The position numbers and the translations under genes were made by a program. 10,251 nt of DNA from an uncultured Clostridia bacterium (GTDB taxonomy: Bacteria; Bacillota; Clostridia; Oscillospirales; Acutalibacteraceae), in assembly GCA_946042285.1 (NCBI GenBank), contig CAMGDK010000049.1, forward strand, positions 1 through 10,251, given 5' to 3'. Below the pieces are notes generated by a model. That model was given only the letters and a program-made list of their open reading frames with translations, searched no databases and was not told the origin of the DNA. Each line of letters starts with the position of its first letter. The first letter of the stretch is position 1. This document shows, in pieces, positions 1 through 5,905 of the stretch.

Positions 1-44
1 CACCTAAGCCTTCGTCGGCAGCGTCAGATGTGTATAAGAGACAG
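1..44 (+). other. Nextera i5-side adapter (non-biological)
   Basis: This is library-construction sequence, not genome. Positions 1-3 match the end of the P5 oligo. Positions 4-11 (CTAAGCCT) match the Nextera i5 index S508. Positions 12-25 are the read-1 primer part TCGTCGGCAGCGTC, and 26-44 are the 19-base transposon mosaic end. Real insert starts at 45. An ATG at 28 inside the mosaic end opens a spurious extension of the first ORF, adding the adapter-encoded residues MCIRDS. Confidence 0.98.
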
Positions 45-90
45 CAATTATGATAGAATAAATATTATTAGCAAATTGTCGGTGATAAAA

Positions 91-306
91 ATGAATTATC
101 AGGAAAAAATTAAAATTCTTGAATCGTTAAGCACTAAGGAAATAATTAAATATTTAGAAAAAGACTTTTGTAACTGCAAAGATGTTTTGATGCAGTTAGA
201 AGTTGATAAAGTCAATATAGAATACATCAATCGACAAGAAAATTCTAACACAACACCTAAACAGTATATTATAAATGCCGCAGAATTCTATTATTTGTGG
301 TATTGA
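91..306 (+). CDS. Small hypothetical protein, possibly 5'-truncated
   Basis: I do not recognise this 71-aa product. It begins MNYQEKIKILESLSTKEI and ends in an aromatic tail EFYYLWY. The N-terminal half looks helical and charged (KIKILESLSTKEIIKYLEK), followed by a Cys pair (FCNCKD) and a polar Asn/Thr-rich stretch. The ATG at 91 has a weak Shine-Dalgarno-like GGTG 6 bases upstream. The frame stays open back through 46 to the adapter, so the gene could start before the insert and be 5'-partial; residues read from 28-45 are adapter-derived. It lies 47 bp upstream of the EVE-like/nuclease gene on the same strand and shares its AT-rich composition, so it may belong to the same accessory unit. 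No function is proposed. Confidence 0.5.
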   Translation: MNYQEKIKILESLSTKEIIKYLEKDFCNCKDVLMQLEVDKVNIEYINRQENSNTTPKQYIINAAEFYYLWY

Positions 307-342
307 GTAATTGTTATATACACATCTGTTAATATATAGTGC

Positions 343-348
343 GGGGTG
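343..348 (+). promoter_or_regulatory. RBS fixing the start of the nuclease gene
   Basis: GGGGTG lies 5 bases before the ATG at 354. An upstream in-frame GTG at 339 would add five residues (MRGEN), but it overlaps this Shine-Dalgarno-like sequence and has no comparable site of its own. The ATG at 354 is therefore preferred. Confidence 0.65.
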
Positions 349-353
349 AAAAT

Positions 354-1796
354 ATGTTCAATCAATATCAATGGGAATTATACCTAAATGCAGGTGGTAA
401 AGACATTGTAAATATGTTTGAAAGAAATTTGACTGAAGAATTTACGGAAGAATACATCAATAAAATAGTCGAATTTCATAAATCATATTGTCCAAGCAAA
501 AACATAACCGACATAATTGAAAACGACTTATACTCTATTCTTGAAGGTTACGGCATAGATACTTGCGCTAATTTAAAGGAATTGAAAAGTTTAATAAAAA
601 ACGAAATATATAAGCAAAATATTTCGGACAAAACACTCTTTGAAGAGTTTTCGGCAGGAATTTCTTATTATACAACCTTGCTTGCATATAACTCGGATTT
701 TGACTTAATACCTTACTATTTTAAGTATAATTTCAATGTTTCAGAGAAAATCTGTATAGAATTTGAAATTGATATACCAAATATTCCAATAAAAAAAGAT
801 TATATCGGCAGATATAATTACTATGAAGAATTATGTAAATCGTTTTTAATTTTCAGACAAAACAATAACATGACAGCTTTTGAATTTCTTGCATTTTTAT
901 ATGATTATGCACCAAAGCTCGTCGGTGGAACTGATTACATAATAAACACATTGCCCGAACCGAAAAGCGCTTTCTTTATTGGTGCTCAACGAAATGACGC
1001 ATTCTTTTCAACAAATAAAAATTGGATTACTCCGTGGCAATGTAACGCAGAAACAAGAGCCGGTGATTTATTGGTTATGTATATGCGTTATCCGGATTCC
1101 TGCGTTAATTCTGTTTGGAGAAGCGTTTCATTAGGCTTTAATGATCCATTTTTTGAATATTATAGATGTGCTTACATATCTAATTCAACTGAATTTGCTC
1201 CTTTTTCTAAAACCGATATGGAAAAGGATAGCGTTTTCAAAGATTTACCTATCGTGCGAAAAAATATGCAAGGTGTTAACGGAGTTGAACTAAGCCCATC
1301 CCAATATAATCATTTAGTGGAAATTACAAAGGCAGATGTTCCAAAATTAGAATATACAGTAATAAATAACGATGTTGCTTTTACACGAGAAAAGGATGTT
1401 GAAAATAAGCTAATTATTCCATTGATTGAAAAGTTAGATTACAATTCAGATGATTGGATTCCTCAAATGCAAATTAGCATTGGTAACCATAATACAACAC
1501 TAATACCCGACTTTGTTATTCTTCCTAACCACAAGGAGAAAAAAGCATTTGCAATAATCGAAGCCAAGCTAACAATCCAAAACAAAAAAGAATTAAGCAT
1601 AGTTAGAGATCAGGCAAAAAGCTATGCCCGACAGTTATTAGCAGAATACTGTATAATTGCATCTAAAGAAAAGATATGGATATATTCTAACATTGATAAT
1701 AATGACTACATCGATGAAGTGTTTTCTGCTTCTTGGGAAGAGCTAAATAATGCTGATTGCTTCCAAAGGATTTACAAAAAAATCGGAAAATGCTAA
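354..1796 (+). CDS. EVE-like domain fused to PD-(D/E)XK nuclease, putative modification-dependent restriction enzyme
   Basis: A 480-aa cytoplasmic protein with no signal peptide or membrane segment. Residues 1-200 are mostly helical and unrecognised. Residues about 203-320 resemble an EVE/PUA-like fold: FFIGAQ at 207-212, W228, a GD pair at 237-238 followed by hydrophobic strand residues and Y, VWR at 254-256, then PFFEYY at 265-270. EVE domains of this kind read modified bases in DNA. Residues about 340-455 carry a PD-(D/E)XK core as in HsdR N-termini: E350 in VENKLI, PD at 385-386, EAK at 403-405, and a QxxxY motif (Q420, Y424) typical of type I restriction subunits. No helicase or ATPase domain follows, so it would act as a stand-alone nuclease. 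Inference: cleavage of modified foreign DNA. The gene is AT-richer than the metabolic genes, suggesting transfer. The nuclease call is firm; the EVE call is moderate and rests on motif spacing. Confidence 0.75.
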   Translation: MFNQYQWELYLNAGGKDIVNMFERNLTEEFTEEYINKIVEFHKSYCPSKNITDIIENDLYSILEGYGIDTCANLKELKSLIKNEIYKQNISDKTLFEEFSAGISYYTTLLAYNSDFDLIPYYFKYNFNVSEKICIEFEIDIPNIPIKKDYIGRYNYYEELCKSFLIFRQNNNMTAFEFLAFLYDYAPKLVGGTDYIINTLPEPKSAFFIGAQRNDAFFSTNKNWITPWQCNAETRAGDLLVMYMRYPDSCVNSVWRSVSLGFNDPFFEYYRCAYISNSTEFAPFSKTDMEKDSVFKDLPIVRKNMQGVNGVELSPSQYNHLVEITKADVPKLEYTVINNDVAFTREKDVENKLIIPLIEKLDYNSDDWIPQMQISIGNHNTTLIPDFVILPNHKEKKAFAIIEAKLTIQNKKELSIVRDQAKSYARQLLAEYCIIASKEKIWIYSNIDNNDYIDEVFSASWEELNNADCFQRIYKKIGKC

Positions 1797-1810
1797 AGTA
1801 AAAATTCATG

Positions 1811-1849
1811 CACAGCCAAACAATTATTATGTTTGGCTGTGTTATTTTA
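1811..1849 (+). terminator. Rho-independent terminator of the nuclease unit
   Basis: A perfect 11-bp stem, CACAGCCAAAC at 1811-1821 with GTTTGGCTGTG at 1831-1841, encloses a 9-base AT-only loop. It is followed by TTATTTTAT. It lies 14 bp past the stop codon of the EVE-like/nuclease gene. Confidence 0.85.
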
Positions 1850-1988
1850 TGAACTATTATGTTATTTGATTTTTGAGCTATCGGTCAGTGATAATTTTTA
1901 CAGGATTGAGGTTTAGGGGGAGGATTAAGGCTTGTTACAGACAGACTAAACAGTAGGAATTATATGACAAATACAAGCTTTGACAGAT

Positions 1989-2037
1989 AAAAAAACAGAT
2001 GAACTCAAAGAATTGAGTGCATCTGTTTTGTTTTTTT
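1989..2037. terminator. Bidirectional terminator between converging units
   Basis: AAAACAGATG at 1992-2001 pairs with CATCTGTTTT at 2020-2029. After one A-G mismatch (2002/2019), ACTCAA pairs with TTGAGT around an AGAA loop (2009-2012). A run of seven T follows at 2031-2037 on the plus strand, and seven A at 1989-1995 give a T tract on the minus strand. It sits 11 bp past the stop of the minus-strand Spx/ArsC-like gene, which is its most likely user, and can also stop read-through from the plus-strand nuclease unit. Confidence 0.85.
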
Positions 2038-2047
2038 AATGCTATTA

Positions 2048-2395
2048 TTATAATTTTTCCTGCCATTCCTTTTCTCTAAAGCCTGTAAGAACAACAGTAT
2101 CGGTGACGATTATGGGACGCTTAACAAGCATTCCGTCAGTTGCAAGAAGCCTTAGCTGCTCTTCCTCCGTCATGGTTGGAAGCTTATCCTTAAGCTGCAT
2201 TGATTTATAAAGCAATCCGCTTGTATTAAAGAATTTTTTGAGCGGCAGTCCGCTTCTTTGATACCATTCCTTAAGCTCGTTGTAGGTTGGATTTTCTTCC
2301 TTTATGTGCCTATCATCGTATTCAAAGCCATTGTCGTCGAGCCATTTTTTAGCCCTTTGACATGTTGAGCATTTTGGATATTCAACAAATAACAT
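2048..2395 (-). CDS. Spx/MgsR/ArsC-family thioredoxin-fold protein
   Basis: A 115-aa full-length member of the ArsC/Spx family. The N-terminal strand leads into YPKCSTCQRAKKWLD with a redox-type CxxC at Cys9 and Cys12. The family Arg-Pro (LVKRPII) is at 93-94. Classical glutaredoxin-coupled arsenate reductases have Cys-X5-Arg, whereas Spx and MgsR use CxxC as a thiol switch and bind the RNA polymerase alpha C-terminal domain, so a redox or regulatory role is at least as likely as arsenate reduction. No other ars genes are nearby. AAGGAG lies 8 bases before the ATG. It is the last gene of the minus-strand unit, 66 bp after the ABC permease, with a strong terminator directly downstream. The family is certain; the role (Spx-like regulator, ArsC or YffB-like) is open. 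Confidence 0.9.
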   Translation of the reverse strand: MLFVEYPKCSTCQRAKKWLDDNGFEYDDRHIKEENPTYNELKEWYQRSGLPLKKFFNTSGLLYKSMQLKDKLPTMTEEEQLRLLATDGMLVKRPIIVTDTVVLTGFREKEWQEKL

Positions 2396-2410
2396 AACAA
2401 TTCTCCTTTA

Positions 2411-2452
2411 ATAATCAATAACAGGAGAGCATATCACTCCCCTGTTGATTAT
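2411..2452 (-). terminator. Imperfect hairpin between permease and Spx-like gene
   Basis: ATAATCAA at 2411-2418 pairs with TTGATTAT at 2445-2452. After a 3-base bulge, CAGG at 2422-2425 pairs with CCTG at 2441-2444. On the minus strand it is followed only by TAAAGG-type sequence, not a T run, so it is at best a weak terminator. It may instead act as a processing or 3'-protecting hairpin that sets the level of the Spx-like gene. Confidence 0.4.
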
Positions 2453-2461
2453 AGCACAATG

Positions 2462-3712
2462 CTATTCGGATCTCAAGGCATCAATAGGACTCATTTGTGC
2501 TGCCTTTCTTGCAGGATAGATTCCAAAGAAAAGACCTACACCGCTTGAGAAAAGAAGTGCAACAAGTATAAGCCACCATGTAATATTAGGCTTAATGTCG
2601 ATAATTGAGCACGCGGCAAACGCGCCGGACACGCCAATCAATACACCTATAAGTCCACCTATCAAGCACAGAATTATCGACTCGGTTAAAAACTGCATTG
2701 TGATAACCTTAGTCTTAGCACCAAGCGATTTTCTAATACCGATTTCACGCGTTCGTTCCGTTACGGAAACGAGCATGATATTCATAACACCTATACCGCC
2801 AACGATAAGTGAAATCGCACCTACGCAAGCAATAAATGCAGTTAACACAGACATGATGATATTAACAATCTCAACATAGGTTGCCATGTTTTGAGCGGTG
2901 TACATATTATTTGAAAAATTACCGTGTGCAGCCTTAAGATAGTTTACTGCTGCGTTGCCGACAGCGTCGTAATCGTATCCCTCCTCGGCAATTACAAACA
3001 CACTGCCGAGCTTGGCATCCGCACCCGTAATTTGAGTGAGTGTAGTACAAGGCATAAACAGAGCGACAATAAGCTGATCTGTGCCGCTTGAAAACATATT
3101 GCCCATTGCACTTGAGCCGCCGAGAGAGCTTGCCATTGCATCAATATTGGCGACGCCGCAAACCTTGATTTTCATAGATTTACCGCTTGACGAAACGGTG
3201 ATATACTCATTTGTTGCATCTGTGTAGCCATAAGCCATATCGGCTGAATTTGTACCGATTACGGCAACGGGTGCATTCGCCTCATACTCCTCGTCGGTAA
3301 AAAATCTGCCGTATTCACAGGAATTGGTTAGGGCAAACTGAACATCACTGTTAACACCGATAAGCATAGCTGTTGCCTCGGTAGCGGTTTTGTCGATAGT
3401 AGCTCTGCCAAAGCCCATAAGCATCGGCGAGCAACGCTCAACACCCTGCACCTTATTCTTAATATTATCTACATCGTCAAGTGTAATATAATCATTGTCA
3501 GTTGCGGATGCAGCGTCAACATTTACAAGAACTGCATTTGAGCCCATATCTTCAATAAGACCGACAATATAGTCTCTTACGCCGGTACCTGCACCGATAA
3601 TCATGATTACCGAGCTGATACCGATAATGATACCGAGCATCGTCAGCAAGCTGCGCATCCAATTTGACTTTATACACTTAACTGCTATTTTGAGGCTTTC
3701 TGAAATGTTCAC
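2462..3712 (-). CDS. MacB/YknZ-like ABC transporter permease
   Basis: A 416-aa inner-membrane permease of the MacB/FtsX superfamily. Membrane segment 1 is at about 22-42 (LLTMLGIIIGISSVIMIIG). A large extracytoplasmic MacB-type periplasmic core domain spans about 45-280. Three C-terminal segments follow at about 286-310, 343-368 and 380-399. The hallmarks GGIGVMNIMLVSVTERTREI (305-324) with IGIRKSLGA, and YPARKAAQMSPIDALR (399-414), are intact. Such permeases couple ATP hydrolysis by a partner to mechanotransmission and export of peptides, antibiotics or lipoproteins. Translation starts at a GTG that overlaps the TGA of the upstream membrane fusion protein gene (GTGA), with GGGG 8 bases upstream, so the two are translationally coupled. 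Unusually, no ATP-binding subunit is encoded beside it. The substrate cannot be told from sequence. Confidence 0.93.
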   Translation of the reverse strand: MNISESLKIAVKCIKSNWMRSLLTMLGIIIGISSVIMIIGAGTGVRDYIVGLIEDMGSNAVLVNVDAASATDNDYITLDDVDNIKNKVQGVERCSPMLMGFGRATIDKTATEATAMLIGVNSDVQFALTNSCEYGRFFTDEEYEANAPVAVIGTNSADMAYGYTDATNEYITVSSSGKSMKIKVCGVANIDAMASSLGGSSAMGNMFSSGTDQLIVALFMPCTTLTQITGADAKLGSVFVIAEEGYDYDAVGNAAVNYLKAAHGNFSNNMYTAQNMATYVEIVNIIMSVLTAFIACVGAISLIVGGIGVMNIMLVSVTERTREIGIRKSLGAKTKVITMQFLTESIILCLIGGLIGVLIGVSGAFAACSIIDIKPNITWWLILVALLFSSGVGLFFGIYPARKAAQMSPIDALRSE

Positions 3713-5742
3713 TTCTTATTCCCCTTGCTTTCAACAACCTTAACCTTAAATGTATCGTCTTCAAAATCAGTTGACGGAGTGGCAACAATTCTGTCACCCG
3801 GCTTGATACCTTCTATAACCTGATATGATGAATCGGAAATTGCGCCTGTCTTAATCTGAGTCTTTGTAACAGTGCTCTCTTCTTCATTATACAGGTAAAC
3901 ATAAGAGCCTGTCTTTTCAAGTACGATTGACTCGATAGGAACTACTGTTACGCCAAGGAATTCACCTGTTTGAATTTCAACATCAGCGTCAAAGCCTGCT
4001 ATAATATTGTCGTCCGGTTCAAGAACCTCAATAGTACATTCAACACCTGCGCCTGAATCAGTAAGGCTTGAAAGACCGCTAATGCCCGCCATTGAACCAA
4101 CGCTGTCGAGAATTGAGCCTGATGAACCGCCTGTTGCAGTCGGAGCTATTGTTGCTACAATGCCGTCGTATTCACCGTAAGCAGTTGTAACCTTACAATT
4201 CATACCAACCTTAACCTTGTGAACATCGTATTCGCCGAGACTTACATTAACAACAAGCTTATTAAGATTTTCAAGCACAAGACCTGTTGAAATCATTGAT
4301 GTATCTGCACCCGGAGTAACATCAAGTGATGTAATTACGCCGTCAAAATCAGCCTTCCAGCCGTTTGACATTTCCTGCTGTTGCTGCTTAAGAATATCAA
4401 GAGCCTTCTTTGTGCTGTTCATAGCAGTTCTGTTAGCATCTACAATGCTGTCGTCTGATTCTGCCTTATAAAGCTCATACTGAACATTCAATGAAGCAAG
4501 CTGAAGCTGTGCTGATGTGAGCTGTGCATTGTTTGAATCTGCAATTCCCTTTGCAAGAGCTTGATAATCAATTGAAGCAACTGCTGCCTGAATCATATCA
4601 ACAGCAACACCGCTATCAACGATAAGCTTTGTGGAATCAACGATTCCTTCCTTAATTGCTTGCGAAACCTCATCGCCTACGAGCTTTGCAATATATTCGC
4701 TGCTGAGCTGTCCGCTTGCAACTGCGCCGCTGATTGATGTTGCAACAAGCTGAATAAGTGTCGTCATTGTTTGAACATCCTTAGTGATTGACGCAATATT
4801 TTCGTTAAGAGTTTTAAGTGTGTTAACAATATCCGTTACCGAAGCCGTTGGAGCAGTCGTATTGTTAGGATCGCTTGACTCCGTGAATACTGCTATGTAG
4901 CTAATATCACCGGTAAGCGGTGCTTCCCACACAGAAAGGTTGCTTACAGGACTTTCGTTATTTAAAAATGATGCTCTTGATTTGTACCAACCAAGAAATT
5001 CGTATCCCGGATTTGCAACGGCCTTAATAGTAACCGTGCTGTTTGTTACGGGGTATCTGCCTGCGCCCGATACACTGCCATACACGGAGCTTGGGTATGT
5101 TGAAAGAGATACAGTATATTTAGGACTTGTGTCCGGCTGTGTTGTAGTAGTTGTGGTAGGAGCAGTCGTTGTGGTTGAAGCAAGTATGCTTGAAACAATA
5201 TCCTTTTTGGTTGTAGTTTGATGAGCAGTAGTTGTTGCTGCGGTTGTTGTCCTTACAGTTGTTGCCTTTGTTGTTGGCTCAACAATCTTTTCAAGCTTAC
5301 TGATGGTTTTCTTTGTTTCTTTAATCTGCTTCTTGATTGCAGCTGCCTTTTTCTTGGCAATCTTTTGGTTTGCTACCGCGTCATTATAGCTCTTTTTCGC
5401 TGAATCATAGCTTGCCTGCATTGAAGCAACCTGCGAATTAAGCTGTGTTACATCGAAGCTTACAAGAGTATCACCCTTTTTAACCTCGTCGCCTACGCTG
5501 ACGAATACCTCCTTGACGGTTGCCACGGTGCCAACCTTATATTCCTTGCGGGTACCGGATGAAACCTCGCCTGTTAATGACACCTTTTCATAAATGTCAC
5601 CTGTTGCGATTGTGTTAATTGAAACCTCCTCGCCACTGTTCTTCTTTGCAACAACTGCAACAGAAGATGCAACAATAGCAAGCACAAGGATTATACAAAT
5701 AGGTATAACAATCTTCTTTTTACTTTTTTTAATAGTTGCCAT
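3709..5742 (-). CDS. HlyD/YknX-like membrane fusion protein with InlB-repeat-like insertion
   Basis: A 677-aa periplasmic-adaptor-type subunit anchored by one N-terminal membrane helix (11-32). In order: first lipoyl half with GDEVKKGDTLVSFD (84-97); coiled coil 1 (about 99-153); a Thr-rich linker (157-206); a beta module resembling the InlB B-repeat/divergent repeat family (208-288, with GYEFLGWYKS at 246-255 and YIAVF at 282-286); more helices with Ala-rich amphipathic stretches (300-402); coiled coil 2 (403-458); second lipoyl half with ADFDGVITSLDVTPG (464-478); a beta barrel (496-535) interrupted by a Gly/Ser-rich loop (536-566); and a membrane-proximal domain to about 672. At 677 aa it is far longer than YknX-like proteins (roughly 380), and the insertions account for this. 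In a single-membrane cell the inserted module would sit at the tip of the hairpin, in or beyond the wall. GAGG lies 7 bases before the ATG. It forms an operon with the overlapping permease. Confidence 0.9.
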   Translation of the reverse strand: MATIKKSKKKIVIPICIILVLAIVASSVAVVAKKNSGEEVSINTIATGDIYEKVSLTGEVSSGTRKEYKVGTVATVKEVFVSVGDEVKKGDTLVSFDVTQLNSQVASMQASYDSAKKSYNDAVANQKIAKKKAAAIKKQIKETKKTISKLEKIVEPTTKATTVRTTTAATTTAHQTTTKKDIVSSILASTTTTAPTTTTTTQPDTSPKYTVSLSTYPSSVYGSVSGAGRYPVTNSTVTIKAVANPGYEFLGWYKSRASFLNNESPVSNLSVWEAPLTGDISYIAVFTESSDPNNTTAPTASVTDIVNTLKTLNENIASITKDVQTMTTLIQLVATSISGAVASGQLSSEYIAKLVGDEVSQAIKEGIVDSTKLIVDSGVAVDMIQAAVASIDYQALAKGIADSNNAQLTSAQLQLASLNVQYELYKAESDDSIVDANRTAMNSTKKALDILKQQQQEMSNGWKADFDGVITSLDVTPGADTSMISTGLVLENLNKLVVNVSLGEYDVHKVKVGMNCKVTTAYGEYDGIVATIAPTATGGSSGSILDSVGSMAGISGLSSLTDSGAGVECTIEVLEPDDNIIAGFDADVEIQTGEFLGVTVVPIESIVLEKTGSYVYLYNEEESTVTKTQIKTGAISDSSYQVIEGIKPGDRIVATPSTDFEDDTFKVKVVESKGNKK
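5125..5274 (-). repeat. Low-complexity Thr-rich linker coding stretch
   Basis: These codons give residues 157-206 of the membrane fusion protein, dominated by Thr with Ala, Pro and Gln (for example TTTTTTQPDTS near 196-206). The DNA is a degenerate ACN repeat (GTT/TGT/AGT-rich on the plus strand) and may be prone to slippage. Similar Thr-rich linkers separate extracellular modules in ruminococcal surface proteins and may be O-glycosylated (inference). Confidence 0.8.
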
Positions 5743-5818
5743 AATCTAACCTCTATTCAATATGATTGAAATACACGGTTGGGCATAGTAAAACCATGTC
5801 CTAAACTGTTACGAGCAT

Positions 5819-5847
5819 AGTATAATTCCAATTTGTATAATTGTCAA
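5819..5847 (-). promoter_or_regulatory. Consensus sigma-A promoter of the efflux operon
   Basis: Read on the minus strand, the -35 box is a perfect TTGACA (5842-5847) and the -10 box is TATACT (5819-5824), with a 17-bp spacer. The start of transcription is expected near 5812, giving a leader of about 70 bases before the membrane fusion protein ATG at 5742. The two boxes match the housekeeping consensus at 11 of 12 positions, so the operon is likely well expressed unless repressed. Confidence 0.9.
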
Positions 5848-5850
5848 TAA

Positions 5851-5900
5851 CTTTTTGTAAAATTTGTAAAAGTTCACAAAAAGGTAATAAAAGGTAATAT
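5851..5900 (-). repeat. Nested direct and inverted repeats upstream of the efflux promoter
   Basis: Two adjacent perfect copies of TTTGTAAAA lie at 5854-5862 and 5863-5871. CTTTTTGT (5851-5858) and ACAAAAAG (5876-5883) form an 8-bp inverted repeat around them. Two copies of AAGGTAATA lie exactly 10 bp apart (5881-5889 and 5891-5899). All are just upstream of the -35 box, where UP elements or activator and response-regulator sites lie. They could equally be AT-rich spacer; the sequence does not say which protein, if any, binds. Confidence 0.55.
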
Positions 5901-5905
5901 TTTTA

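Noticed and set aside
309..327. Partial resemblance to the transposon mosaic end (TATACACATCT at 317-327)
   Set aside because: Only 11 contiguous bases match and no adapter sequence follows, so it is not evidence of a chimeric junction. It is most likely chance in AT-rich sequence.
1902..1930. AGGATTGAGG / AGGATTAAGG near-repeat with a G-run between (possible two-tier G-quadruplex)
   Set aside because: Short, single occurrence, with a plausible chance origin. No gene or regulatory role can be tied to it.
1964..1990. Eight-codon ORF (MTNTSFDR) with an AGGA-like site just before a terminator
   Set aside because: It resembles a leader peptide before an attenuator, but no plus-strand gene lies downstream and the hairpin is fully explained as the terminator of the opposing operon.
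5218..5403. Plus-strand ORF rich in Cys
   Set aside because: It is the antisense shadow of the Thr/Ala/Lys-rich stretch of the membrane fusion protein gene, with no independent start signals.
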